NCBI GenBank assembly: GCA_947167075.1
Contig: CAMVGR010000002.1
Span: forward strand, 1 to 64,000
Length of the DNA: 64,000 nt
Source of the DNA: an uncultured Bacteroidales bacterium
GTDB taxonomy: Bacteria > Bacteroidota > Bacteroidia > Bacteroidales > P3
Reading direction: 5' to 3'
This document shows, piece by piece, positions 27,493 through 36,302 of the stretch (positions are counted from its first letter, which is position 1; each line of letters begins with the position of its first letter). The notes beneath the pieces are model-generated. The model did not search any database. It worked only from the letters and a program-made list of their open reading frames with translations, and was not told the DNA's origin. The position numbers were made by a program, and so were the translations under genes.

Positions 27493-28461
27493 TTAAATGT
27501 AATGTTCTTTTATTCGGTCGAGCACAGCATAGGTAGCTTCGGCTGTAGGTGTAGCGACAAGCGCTTGTCGGAAGGGTTTGAAATTATAGAGGCCACGGAA
27601 GTAGTTGCCATAGTGTTTGCGCATCTCAAAAATAGCAGTGCGCTCACCCTTGAAGTCAATAGCCATTTGCAGATGGCGGCGGCATACATCTACCCTTTCT
27701 GCTACAGAGATCTCACGCTCTGGCTCGCCCGCAAAGGCTCGCTGGCACTGTTCAAATATCCACGGATTGCCGATAGCTCCACGTCCAATTAGAATACCAT
27801 CCACGCCGTAACGTCTTTTACTTTCAACAGCTTGCGATGCACAAACAATGTCACCATTGCCAAAGATGGGTATATGTATCCGAGGATTGCTTTTCACTTG
27901 GCCTATCAGTGTCCATTCTGCATTGCCGCTATACATCTGGGTTTTAGTGCGTCCGTGAATACTTAAAGCAGAAATACCAGTATCCTGAAGGGCCTCGGCA
28001 AAGTCTGTAACAACCATAGAATCGGAAGAATAGGCTATTCTTGTCTTCACCGTAACAGGCAAAGTGGCTTTTTTCACTATACTTGTAGTGATTCTAAGCA
28101 TTTTAGGAACGTCCTGTAGTATTCCAGAACCGGCACCACGACCCGCCACCTTCCTAACCGGACATCCCCAATTAATGTCGATGAAATCCGGCTCTGCCTG
28201 TTCCACCACATCGAGGCAACACAACAACTCGTCCTCGTCAGCTCCAAATATCTGGATGCCTATTGGTCGTTGATTATTCGAAAACCTCATCTTTCTGATA
28301 CTCTTCTCCGCATCTCTATTTAAAGCTTCCGAGGCAATAAACTCTGTAATCAATAGGTCGGCTCCAAACTCTTTACACAGTTCACGGAAAGAATAATCTG
28401 TTATATCGTCCATTGGAGAAAGACCTATAACACATGGCTTATCTGGAAGAGTGAGTTTCAC
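27493..28461 (-). CDS. dusB: tRNA-dihydrouridine synthase
   Basis: 322 residues. FMN-binding TIM barrel starting LSPMDDITDYSFR (a Bacteroidota version of the usual APMAGVTD). The catalytic Cys is in DINWGCPVRKV, with SIHGRTKTQMYSG and GNGDI and the FMN-phosphate segment GVDGILIGRGAIGNPW. It reduces uridines in the tRNA D-loop with NADPH. It lies 51 bp downstream of mnmG in a run of RNA-modification and RNA-processing genes. Confidence 0.92.
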   Translation of the reverse strand: MKLTLPDKPCVIGLSPMDDITDYSFRELCKEFGADLLITEFIASEALNRDAEKSIRKMRFSNNQRPIGIQIFGADEDELLCCLDVVEQAEPDFIDINWGCPVRKVAGRGAGSGILQDVPKMLRITTSIVKKATLPVTVKTRIAYSSDSMVVTDFAEALQDTGISALSIHGRTKTQMYSGNAEWTLIGQVKSNPRIHIPIFGNGDIVCASQAVESKRRYGVDGILIGRGAIGNPWIFEQCQRAFAGEPEREISVAERVDVCRRHLQMAIDFKGERTAIFEMRKHYGNYFRGLYNFKPFRQALVATPTAEATYAVLDRIKEHYI

Positions 28462-28498
28462 GATATAACTGGCTTTAGTTGAGAGGTATAATCATGTT

Positions 28499-28514
28499 GT
28501 TTCGTGTGAAACCT
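28499..28514. promoter_or_regulatory. Degenerate parS-like site (13/16)
   Basis: TGTTTCGTGTGAAACC matches the parS consensus TGTTNCACGTGAAACA at 13 of 16 positions, with intact GTTTC/GAAAC arms. It lies in the gap between mnmG and dusB. Confidence 0.3.
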
Positions 28515-30378
28515 AGCGGGCAAACGTGAGAACAAGCACCGACAGGTCCGCTGGAGACACTCCGCTAATACGAGATGCCTGGCCAAGAGAGACGGGATGG
28601 TATCGATTCAGCTTCTCTCTGCACTCATAGCTAAGTGCAGGTAGCTGGAAGTAATCATAGTCTGTAGGAAGTGGCACATTTTCAAACTTCAGTATCCTAC
28701 CAGCCACCTCTTGTTCTTTTTCGATATAGCGCTGATACTTGATCATCGTTTCCACCTCCTGTATCACCTCGTTTGGACATTGACTCATCATGATGGAGAC
28801 ATCTGACGAAAGTTGTGCTATATCTGCAATAGTAATCTCGGGGCGCAAGAGCAATGAGTCCATCTTGACACGCTGACTCAACGGAGCTGAATTGTGCGTA
28901 CCGAGCCATGCATTCACCTCTGAAGGAAGTGCAGGTGTCTTTCTTATCAAAGCTTCCAACGCCTCAATTTGGCCTCTCTTCTTTTCCAACATCTCCATTC
29001 GCTCATCTGAGGCAATTCCCATGGCATGGGCTAGAGGAGTCAATCGTTGGTCTGCATTGTCTTGACGAAGTAAAATACGGTATTCTGCCCGAGACGTGAA
29101 CATTCGGTAGGGTTCATCAACACCCTTTGTAACCAAATCGTCTATTAGCACACCTATATAGGCCTGCGAACGCGAAAGGACAAATGGGGGTCTTCCTTGA
29201 AGTTTTAGAGCTGCATTAACACCTGCCATATAACCTTGGCAGGCAGCCTCCTCATAGCCAGTAGTACCGTTTATCTGTCCTGCAAAATACAGATTCTCTA
29301 CACGCTTCGTCTCCAAAGTATATGTCAACTGCGTAGGTGGAAAATAGTCATACTCTATGGCATAACCTGGTTTAAAGATACGGGCATGCTCGAAACCCTC
29401 AATACTATGGAGTGCATCCAGTTGTACATCTATAGGTAGTGACGAAGAGAAACCATTTAGATAATACGATTGCGAACGCCAGCCCTCCGGCTCTACAAAT
29501 AGTTGATGATGGTCTTTATCTGCAAAGCGATCTATCTTATCCTCTATTGAGGGGCAATACCTAGGTCCTCTTCCCTGTATTCGTCCCGTGAACATTGGCG
29601 ACCTAGAAAAGCCTGTTCGAAGAATATCATGTGTGTGCAAGTTGGTATTAGCCAAATAGCATGAGCGTTGTTCTTTTAACGGCTGAGTGTTAGAGAAAGA
29701 GAATTTGCCTGGGTTTTCATCGCCAGGTTGCTCAACAAGACGTGAAAAATCTATAGTCCTACCATCTACTCGAACAGGTGTTCCTGTCTTAAGTCGCTGG
29801 ACCTCAAAACCAAACTCTCTCAATTGATCACTTAAGCCAATAGCGGCTTGCTCCCCCACCCTACCACCTTGCCATGAATCCTCACCAATGAACACCTTTC
29901 CGTTAAGGAAGGTGCCACTAGTCAAGACTACAGCCTTAGCCGGTATAATATGACCCATTCGAGTACAAACCCCCGTCACAGCTCCACCATCGACTTTGAG
30001 CGAAATCACCTCATCCTGCCATAATGAAAGTCCTGGGATATTTTCAAGAACCTGACGCCATGTAAGTGAAAAGAGCATACGGTCACATTGTGCACGGGGA
30101 CTCCACATGGCTGGACCCTTCGATCGGTTGAGCATACGGAATTGAATGGCCGAACGATCAGTCACCACTCCACTCCAACCGCCCAAAGCATCTATTTCAC
30201 GCACTATTTGTCCCTTGGCGACACCTCCCATTGCTGGGTTACATGACATCTGGCATATAGCATCGAGCATCTGCGTGATGAGCAAGACACGGCAACCTAG
30301 CTTGGCAGCAGCAGCAGATGCTTCTGCTCCTGCGTGTCCTGCACCTACAACCACTATATCATATGCCTCAAATATCAT
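28513..30378 (-). CDS. mnmG: tRNA uridine-5-carboxymethylaminomethyl modification enzyme, FAD subunit
   Basis: 621 residues, standard length. FAD-binding [11 protein letters not shown] is near the start, followed by [27 protein letters not shown] and [15 protein letters not shown], all diagnostic of MnmG/GidA. With MnmE it makes cmnm5U34 in tRNAs. It lies 12 bp downstream of ybeY. In many bacteria gidA lies near the replication origin, which is relevant to the origin-like signals 10 kb away. Confidence 0.97.
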   Translation of the reverse strand: MIFEAYDIVVVGAGHAGAEASAAAAKLGCRVLLITQMLDAICQMSCNPAMGGVAKGQIVREIDALGGWSGVVTDRSAIQFRMLNRSKGPAMWSPRAQCDRMLFSLTWRQVLENIPGLSLWQDEVISLKVDGGAVTGVCTRMGHIIPAKAVVLTSGTFLNGKVFIGEDSWQGGRVGEQAAIGLSDQLREFGFEVQRLKTGTPVRVDGRTIDFSRLVEQPGDENPGKFSFSNTQPLKEQRSCYLANTNLHTHDILRTGFSRSPMFTGRIQGRGPRYCPSIEDKIDRFADKDHHQLFVEPEGWRSQSYYLNGFSSSLPIDVQLDALHSIEGFEHARIFKPGYAIEYDYFPPTQLTYTLETKRVENLYFAGQINGTTGYEEAACQGYMAGVNAALKLQGRPPFVLSRSQAYIGVLIDDLVTKGVDEPYRMFTSRAEYRILLRQDNADQRLTPLAHAMGIASDERMEMLEKKRGQIEALEALIRKTPALPSEVNAWLGTHNSAPLSQRVKMDSLLLRPEITIADIAQLSSDVSIMMSQCPNEVIQEVETMIKYQRYIEKEQEVAGRILKFENVPLPTDYDYFQLPALSYECREKLNRYHPVSLGQASRISGVSPADLSVLVLTFAR

Positions 30379-30390
30379 GTTCTAAAGTAC

Positions 30391-30834
30391 TTAATCATTT
30401 TGTTCCTCATGAAACATCGAATCCCACAACCCTAATGCTTCTCCTTCCTGTCGACGCATCTCTTGTGCCTCTGATTCGCTTTTGTCTCCCTGACCTAGTA
30501 GATGAAGTACGCCATGAATAATAACTCGATGGAGCTCTTGTTCAAAAGAAACATCAAAAAGTCTGGCGTTCTCTCCCACCCTATCAATACTGATCAATAT
30601 ATCTCCACTAATCAAACCTCCGGAGACATAGTCGAATGTAATTATGTCAGTATAGGTGTCATGTTGAAGATACTTCTGATTAACCGAAAGAAGATACTCG
30701 TCATCACAAAATAGATAGTTTATATTTCCAACTGACATTCTACGTTGCATGATTACATTTGAAATCCACAACTGCACTTTTTTTTGCTCACTGAGCTCAA
30801 AACTTCTATTTTGTGAAGAAAAACGAATCGGCAT
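30391..30834 (-). CDS. ybeY: rRNA maturation endoribonuclease YbeY
   Basis: 147 residues. TDIITFDY and the metal site H107-GVL-H111-LLGQGD are clear. The third His of the classical HxxxHxxxxxH is replaced by Lys118 (GDKSE); I recall the same D-K arrangement in Bacteroides YbeY, so this is probably normal for the phylum. It acts in 16S rRNA 3'-end processing. It is followed closely by mnmG and dusB. Confidence 0.92.
   Translation of the reverse strand: MPIRFSSQNRSFELSEQKKVQLWISNVIMQRRMSVGNINYLFCDDEYLLSVNQKYLQHDTYTDIITFDYVSGGLISGDILISIDRVGENARLFDVSFEQELHRVIIHGVLHLLGQGDKSESEAQEMRRQEGEALGLWDSMFHEEQND
30401..30416. promoter_or_regulatory. parS-like site (14/16) inside ybeY
   Basis: TGTTCCTCATGAAACA matches the parS consensus at 14 of 16 positions. 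It lies within the last codons of ybeY, so chance similarity is possible. Confidence 0.35.
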
Positions 30835-30872
30835 ATTATTGTTTTATATATCTGATTATCTTTGTTTTAACA

Positions 30873-30880
30873 CAAAAATA
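30873..30880 (-). promoter_or_regulatory. Possible -7 element of ybeY
   Basis: TATTTTTG on the minus strand, 39 bp before the ybeY ATG. No TTTG at the right distance. Confidence 0.4.
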
Positions 30881-30953
30881 AAAGGCGTTTTCCTCAAAAT
30901 CACTGCGATATTCTTGACAATTGGAGACAGGAGGTTTCTATACAAAAGGCAAA

Positions 30954-31421
30954 TCAACCTATCTGTTGCACTGTTGCCTTAGCTATGTTATGACAACGGA
31001 GCACAGCCGTTCTTTCGCACGCTTCTGCCGGATCAATTCCATCGACAAAAAAGTCCATCCTAATCCGACTACCACCATCCGAGTACTCGAGGCGATCTGC
31101 CAATTGCGACATAACAAAGATACCTTCTCCTTGTTCCTCTTCCTTTGGCATAGATCCATATTGGGCATAATTGAACCCTTCGCCCTCGTCCGCCACCTCA
31201 ACATACATTCCACCCCGACAAGTACCAAAGGTAAGTGTGACCTTCTTTTCTTTTTTACCCTTATTGCCGTGCTCGATTGCATTTTCCAATGCCTGTATCA
31301 TCGCAACCCCGACAGCAGAATAATAACGTCCCACATGAATCTCTTGACAAAAGTGAAACAAACGCTCCTCGGCAACAGGAATGTTGGAACTATCGGACTG
31401 TATAATAAACTGTTCCGTCAT
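30954..31421 (-). CDS. RsbW-like anti-sigma factor / serine kinase (GHKL ATPase)
   Basis: 155 residues. The Bergerat fold N-box is ALENAIEHGN (44-53) and the G1 box is DEGEGF (78-83), followed by GEGIFVMSQLADRLEY, the usual RsbW/SpoIIAB layout. There is no transmembrane or sensor domain. Such proteins bind a sigma factor or phosphorylate an STAS-type antagonist; no partner (RsbV-like protein, sigma factor or PP2C phosphatase) is adjacent. It stands alone with its own -7 element. Confidence 0.82.
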   Translation of the reverse strand: MTEQFIIQSDSSNIPVAEERLFHFCQEIHVGRYYSAVGVAMIQALENAIEHGNKGKKEKKVTLTFGTCRGGMYVEVADEGEGFNYAQYGSMPKEEEQGEGIFVMSQLADRLEYSDGGSRIRMDFFVDGIDPAEACERTAVLRCHNIAKATVQQIG

Positions 31422-31445
31422 AGCATATTATATATAATCACGCTA

Positions 31446-31453
31446 CAAAGATA
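31446..31453 (-). promoter_or_regulatory. -7 element of the RsbW-like gene
   Basis: TATCTTTG on the minus strand, 24 bp before the ATG at 31421; the -33 position is not a good match. Confidence 0.6.
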
Positions 31454-31531
31454 CACATAAATTCTCAATTAGTATTTCTTTTTCGGAAAAAAACCACTCT
31501 ACACCTTCCCACGCCCTCATTCTAATAGCCA

Positions 31532-34500
31532 TTAGCGATAGAAATACTCGCTGACCTTGTTGCGATAATACGGAGTGAGATTGGGCGGTACTGTTCGCAA
31601 CTGATCGTCGGCAGAATGGAACATCCGTTTATATAATTCCAGTTCTTTCGGTGACGGTTGACTGTACATCTCCGTAGCCTCCCGACTTTCCCTTCGTTGC
31701 TCCTTTTCGCGCTGCAAATCTGCTTTTTCGTGTTCCAACAATCGCGTAAGAATCTGCTGCTGTCGTTGTATTGTCTGGCGGGTGATAGTCCTATTCACAA
31801 GGTCGGTTTCTGTTTGTTCCATCTGGCGAAGCATCTGCTCAATCTCACGTGCGAGCTTTGAATTGCCGCCAGACTCTTCTTTCAGATCCTGGCCATACTG
31901 CTGCATCATCCGTCGGATCGCTTCTTGTTCGGCTGCCATACGAGCCAACTCCTTGCTCATTTGCTGTCCTTGGCCTATCTGATGGCGGCCCAACTTGCTT
32001 CCCTTCCCCTGCTCTTCTAGTTGTTTCTTCAATGCTTCCATCTGGCGGTTCAGCTCCTGCTGCATCTGACGAATCGTGCTGGGTGAGGGTTTTCCGCTCC
32101 CCTGTTTTTGGGTGGGTTTATTGCCTTTTCCTGGATTCTTGCATTGCCCATTCTTCATCTTCAGGCTATTGCTTCGCATCTGATTCTGCATATTGTCCAG
32201 ACTTTCCGACAAAACAAGAGCCAGATTATTGAGCGAAGTCATGCTATATTGCATCGAGCGGGATGCCTGAATATTCTTGCTGTTACCGTAATAGCTCTGG
32301 TTCATCTCCAATAGTCCATTGAGCGATCTAGCAATACCAGAGTTTACCTCTCCCAGTTCTTTCGTTATTATCGAAGCCACTTGCACCTGCCGCTTGGCGA
32401 CGGCACGTAGCGAGTCTGCCACCCCCTTGAAATCGTCCTTTATTCTGTTCTGACGGACCAAGATAGTCTGGTAGCGCGGATCCTGTATGTATATGCTTGC
32501 GACATCGCCAATCAGCTCTTCTTGATTGAACGACAGGTGTAGAAGATTCTTCAGCAGCATTCGTATTTGCTCTGCATCTTCTACCAAGCTTTCCTGCTCC
32601 ATCTCAGTCTGTGCCTGGGCCACCTCCTCGCTCAGCTTTTCTATGTCGTCTGCAGCCTCTTTCTGCATCTTGCCTGCCTCGCTGTTCTTTCCCTGCTGAA
32701 TGTGCTGCTGAGCCCCTTTCTGCTTATTCTCTACCTGCTTTTGAAGGTCCTTATTCACTTTGAACTCTGAGTTGGCATCCAACTCTTTGTACCCCTTCTT
32801 GATTTGCTCTATCTCGTTTTCCAACTGTTGGAACTGCTCGTTCAGTTCCCCTTGTTTCTGCTGCAACTGATCTTTCTGTTTTTTGTCGGCCTTCTGGGTC
32901 TGCTCCCCCAACTCACGCTGCTCCGCTGCCAACTTATCCAGCTTCTGGACCGTCTGTTCCACCTTTTTCTCCAGTTCCAGACGCTTCATGAGTTCTATGT
33001 TCTGATCCAGCTGCTGCTCCAGTTCCGTATTGTTTATTTTCAGCTGCTCGAGCTCCTGCTGCACCTTTTTCTTGTCCAGTTCTTGCATCATTCGCTCTAT
33101 CTGCGCCATCGTCTCCTTCATCTTCTCATCCATCACCTCATTCATCAGTCGGTCCAGCTCTCTTTGTTTCTCCATTATTTGATCGCTCTGCTCGCGGTAC
33201 TTCTGCTCCAGTCGGTTATTCTCCCTGATCTGTTGCTGCATCTGCTGCATCATTTGACGCACCTGACGTTGCTTCTCGGCCAATTGTTCTAAATCCTTTT
33301 TGTCCTGCCACCCAAGCTCCTTTTTGTCTACTAGCCGTTGCATCATGGCGTTGATTTCCTCCTGCAGCTTGCGCAATTCGCTCATCTGCTGGTCGGCACT
33401 CTGAACCACCTCCGTGCTGTTTCTTTCCAGAATACTGTCCATCTCTCCCTCGGTGGGTATTTTGATCACAAACTGTCGCGAACGGGTCTTTTTGGGACCA
33501 TGGATTGCATCGTTGTCCGCCACCTCGAACCAGTAGCCGAGTTCGTCGCCCGGTTTCAGCAGCATTTCGGCCATATTGAGCGAGAAGTAGAACTCCTGCT
33601 GCGTATCACCCTCGCGAAGGCCTATTTCGACCTCGCTGGAGTCGTTTACCGTCGCGTCCGCACCATTGGTCGTCCGATGTACAAAAACGAGCCTACTGAA
33701 GCCATAATCGTCTTTTATTCGACCTCGGAATAGCCTGCGGTCGGGATGCAACGAGTCCATCACCTCTTCCACCTCTATTTGCGGAGCTGCGTCGGCAACA
33801 ACGGCAATGGTATAGACGAGTGTGTCCGATTGGTGATGGCCTTTCCCCACACTCACGTGGTATTGCATGTCTCTCATCATACGGCGACTCCACTCGGCAC
33901 GCCCGTTGCCATCGACGGCGTGCTGATGCTCCACACTGTCGAACACTACGCATACCGAATCGGCATCGCGCGTCTGGAAGAGCCACTTCACCACCGTGCC
34001 TTCGGGCACCACGGCATCGCCGAGATCCACCTGCACCTCTCCCTCGCGACGGGTGTAGGCAGGATAGTTCATCACCATCCTGAAGCTCAACATCGAGGGG
34101 CGGGGATCGACCGTCAGCACATATTCGCGGCTGATCACTCCGCCACCTTCTATTAGAAAACTTTTCGTATCGTGCACCTGCTTGAACTGGTAGGTCAGCG
34201 TATCCGATTCGTTCCTCATCCGGTAGCGATGGCCACCTATATTAATCCAGGCCTCGGCAGGCTTTGCCTCACCCTCTGTAGTCACTCTCAGTTCGAAGTC
34301 ATCGCCCTGCAGCACCTGCAACTCTTTGTTCATCACAACGAATGCAAACGGAGCCGGACGCTCGTAGACGGTCGTGTAGTGGGCAATACGCTGGGCCGAA
34401 CCCTTCACTCCCTGCGGCACCACGAGCAGCAATATCAGTATCACCACTAGCGGAGGGATGGCATATTTCAGGTACTTTCTGTTTGCCTTAAGGTCGATGG

Positions 34501-34975
34501 CATGCAGTATGGGAACCGGACGCAGCTGCGACGCTTTCTGTTCGATGGCGGCTACCAGCAGAGACGATTGCGAGGGTAGGGGAGAGGCCATGGGGCTTTC
34601 CGAGACAGGTTGGTCTGGTTCGGACTCCACTAGCTGCAACAGGTTCAGCAGCTTGTCGTCCACCTCGGGGAAGTGGCGGCCCACTATGCGTGCTGCCTCG
34701 CTGCGCAACAGGCGCTTGCCAAGACCATGCATCTTTAGCAACGGACGCACCACCAGCCACACCACAGTGGCAAACACCGCCACCAGTCCTCCCCAAAACA
34801 GCAAGCCACGACCCAACGGTGGCAACCATCCGTAATACTCTAGCAAGACAGCGGCCAGGAACACCAGGCCAGCTATGCCGATGGCCAACAGCAAGCCACG
34901 CACCACAAGATTCTTGTAGTACTTCCGAATGAAAGCATCCAGTGCTCTCAGTATATCGTCGCTGCCTTGTTGCAT
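31532..34975 (-). CDS. DUF4175-family large membrane-anchored coiled-coil protein
   Basis: 1147 residues from the ATG at 34975. Two N-terminal transmembrane helices (about 24-46 and 56-77) and a third near 170-188 anchor a beta-rich periplasmic region (about 200-490). Then comes over 450 residues of Gln/Glu/Lys/Met-rich coiled coil (for example MMQQMQQQIRENNRLEQKY), and a basic Gly/Lys-rich stretch near 960. This architecture matches DUF4175 proteins of Bacteroidota, whose function is not established. The reading frame continues about 100 codons upstream of 34975, but that part reads through the R2 repeat and has a different composition, so I exclude it. Translated DNA is strongly CAG/GAG-biased, a possible slippage substrate. 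Confidence 0.85.
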   Translation of the reverse strand: MQQGSDDILRALDAFIRKYYKNLVVRGLLLAIGIAGLVFLAAVLLEYYGWLPPLGRGLLFWGGLVAVFATVVWLVVRPLLKMHGLGKRLLRSEAARIVGRHFPEVDDKLLNLLQLVESEPDQPVSESPMASPLPSQSSLLVAAIEQKASQLRPVPILHAIDLKANRKYLKYAIPPLVVILILLLVVPQGVKGSAQRIAHYTTVYERPAPFAFVVMNKELQVLQGDDFELRVTTEGEAKPAEAWINIGGHRYRMRNESDTLTYQFKQVHDTKSFLIEGGGVISREYVLTVDPRPSMLSFRMVMNYPAYTRREGEVQVDLGDAVVPEGTVVKWLFQTRDADSVCVVFDSVEHQHAVDGNGRAEWSRRMMRDMQYHVSVGKGHHQSDTLVYTIAVVADAAPQIEVEEVMDSLHPDRRLFRGRIKDDYGFSRLVFVHRTTNGADATVNDSSEVEIGLREGDTQQEFYFSLNMAEMLLKPGDELGYWFEVADNDAIHGPKKTRSRQFVIKIPTEGEMDSILERNSTEVVQSADQQMSELRKLQEEINAMMQRLVDKKELGWQDKKDLEQLAEKQRQVRQMMQQMQQQIRENNRLEQKYREQSDQIMEKQRELDRLMNEVMDEKMKETMAQIERMMQELDKKKVQQELEQLKINNTELEQQLDQNIELMKRLELEKKVEQTVQKLDKLAAEQRELGEQTQKADKKQKDQLQQKQGELNEQFQQLENEIEQIKKGYKELDANSEFKVNKDLQKQVENKQKGAQQHIQQGKNSEAGKMQKEAADDIEKLSEEVAQAQTEMEQESLVEDAEQIRMLLKNLLHLSFNQEELIGDVASIYIQDPRYQTILVRQNRIKDDFKGVADSLRAVAKRQVQVASIITKELGEVNSGIARSLNGLLEMNQSYYGNSKNIQASRSMQYSMTSLNNLALVLSESLDNMQNQMRSNSLKMKNGQCKNPGKGNKPTQKQGSGKPSPSTIRQMQQELNRQMEALKKQLEEQGKGSKLGRHQIGQGQQMSKELARMAAEQEAIRRMMQQYGQDLKEESGGNSKLAREIEQMLRQMEQTETDLVNRTITRQTIQRQQQILTRLLEHEKADLQREKEQRRESREATEMYSQPSPKELELYKRMFHSADDQLRTVPPNLTPYYRNKVSEYFYR

Positions 34976-35385
34976 CCTGTTCTTAACGCCGACAGTCTCC
35001 CTTTTATTGTTCCCGCGAAATAAATATATATCTTTGGAACATCGCCCACAGCAACGTGCTAAAACAGCTGCACACGGCTTCGCTGCTTCGTGCGCCTGCA
35101 TTGCATACCGTGACCATTCAAAATGCTCAGAATCAATAGCTTTCGCACAATCCGTGATTCTATTTCGCTGACTTTCAGTACCTACTACGTACCAACACCG
35201 TACTTCCTCCGTACATGCACCGTACATGCACCGTAGATGCACCGTGACCGAGATGTGAAACCACACTTTTGTCACGGCTCATCTATGGCCTATAGTCGGC
35301 GGAGCGACTGTGGCAGAAGGGCTGTCGTAGCCACCCTCTGTGGCTGTGGTTGCATTTTCTTTGGTCCTGTATCGAAAAAAAACCG
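34976..35385. other. Divergent intergenic region holding R2 copy B
   Basis: About 410 bp between the divergent DUF4175 and SDR genes. Apart from R2 (35191-35245) and the promoter at 35360-35393, I see no gene. An unassigned TATCTTTG on the plus strand near 35029 is not followed by a gene. Confidence 0.5.
35191..35245 (-). repeat. R2 repeat copy B: five tandem 11-bp units
   Basis: Read on the minus strand: ACGGTGCATCT, ACGGTGCATGT twice, ACGGAGGAAGT, ACGGTGTTGGT, exactly 55 bp. Eleven to twelve nt further on the minus strand is a small hairpin CTGA-AAG-TCAG (35168-35178). Confidence 0.85.
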
Positions 35386-35393
35386 TATCTTTG
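35360..35393 (+). promoter_or_regulatory. Promoter of the SDR gene
   Basis: TTTG (35360-35363), 22 bp, TATCTTTG (35386-35393); the spacing is slightly long. The ATG is 28 bp further at 35421. Confidence 0.65.
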
Positions 35394-35420
35394 CATCCGA
35401 AAACAGAAACGAATACAAGC

Positions 35421-36221
35421 ATGCAAAAGATTGTTATCATCACCGGAGCTTCGTCGGGATTCGGCAAATCCACAGCCGAACTGCTTGCCACGAAAGGACA
35501 TCGCGTCTACGGCCTCTGCCGTCGCCCTATGGAGCACGACAAGATACGCTACCGCCAATGCGACGTGCGCGACCGCGAAAACGTGGCACACGTGGTGCAA
35601 TCCATCGTCGAGGAAGAGGGTAGGGTAGACGTGCTTATCAACAATGCCGGCATGGGCATCGGAGGAGCCCTCGAATTGGCCACCGCCGAAGAGATAGATC
35701 TGCAAATGGGCACCAACTTCATGGGATGCGTGAATATGTGCCAGGCTGTGTTGCCACACATGCGGCACCAGCGTCAGGGGAAAATCATCAACCTTAGCTC
35801 GGTGGGCGGACTGATGGGGCTTCCGTATCAAGGATTCTATTCTGCCTCTAAGTTCGCCATCGAAGGCTTCAGCGAGGCCTTGGCTGCCGAAGTGCGTAGG
35901 TTCGGCATCCGCGTATGTATGGTGGAGCCAGGCGACTTTGCCACAGGGTTCACCGGAAGCCGCAAGAACAGCCAAACCACCCTCGACGACGAGGACTACG
36001 GCCCCGTGTTCCGTCGTACGCTCGGCCTCATAGAGAAAGAAGAGAACGGGGGTCTGCAACCCGAGGTGCTGGCACGACGCATAGCACGCCTAGTGGATAT
36101 GAAGCGTCCGCCGCTGCGCAACGTAGTAGCCAACCTCGAGCAATGGCTTTCTACGGTCATCAAACACATCCTCAGCGGCAATCAGATGGTGGGCATACTG
36201 CGCGACTACTACAAGTGCTAG
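35421..36221 (+). CDS. Short-chain dehydrogenase/reductase (classical SDR)
   Basis: 266 residues. The NAD(P)-binding TGASSGFGKS (8-17), NNAG (74-77), catalytic Ser near 127 and Y140-x3-K144 (YSASK) are all present. The region after 185 (MVEPGDFATGFTGSR) matches SDRs acting on sterol- or lipid-like ketones, but substrate cannot be assigned. The Bacteroidota promoter directly upstream supports the ATG at 35421. It is convergent with the acetyltransferase-like gene. Confidence 0.88.
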   Translation: MQKIVIITGASSGFGKSTAELLATKGHRVYGLCRRPMEHDKIRYRQCDVRDRENVAHVVQSIVEEEGRVDVLINNAGMGIGGALELATAEEIDLQMGTNFMGCVNMCQAVLPHMRHQRQGKIINLSSVGGLMGLPYQGFYSASKFAIEGFSEALAAEVRRFGIRVCMVEPGDFATGFTGSRKNSQTTLDDEDYGPVFRRTLGLIEKEENGGLQPEVLARRIARLVDMKRPPLRNVVANLEQWLSTVIKHILSGNQMVGILRDYYKC

Positions 36222-36302
36222 CAGATACGATTCAAGTCTGCTCCGCCTCGTTTCTTTCTCGATGCGTTGCAGACTTGAATTCTTTCTATTACGGATTCCC
36301 TT

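Noticed and set aside
30481-30520. Loss of the third zinc His in YbeY as a sign of inactivity
   Set aside because: The same D-K arrangement is, as I recall, usual in Bacteroides YbeY, so it is probably a phylum trait.
30857-30864. TATCTTTG promoter box on the plus strand
   Set aside because: No forward gene follows within reach; likely chance in AT-rich DNA.
34976-35275. N-terminal extension of the DUF4175 protein by 100 codons
   Set aside because: It translates the R2 repeat and Cys/Arg-rich sequence; the membrane-anchored start at 34975 is more natural.
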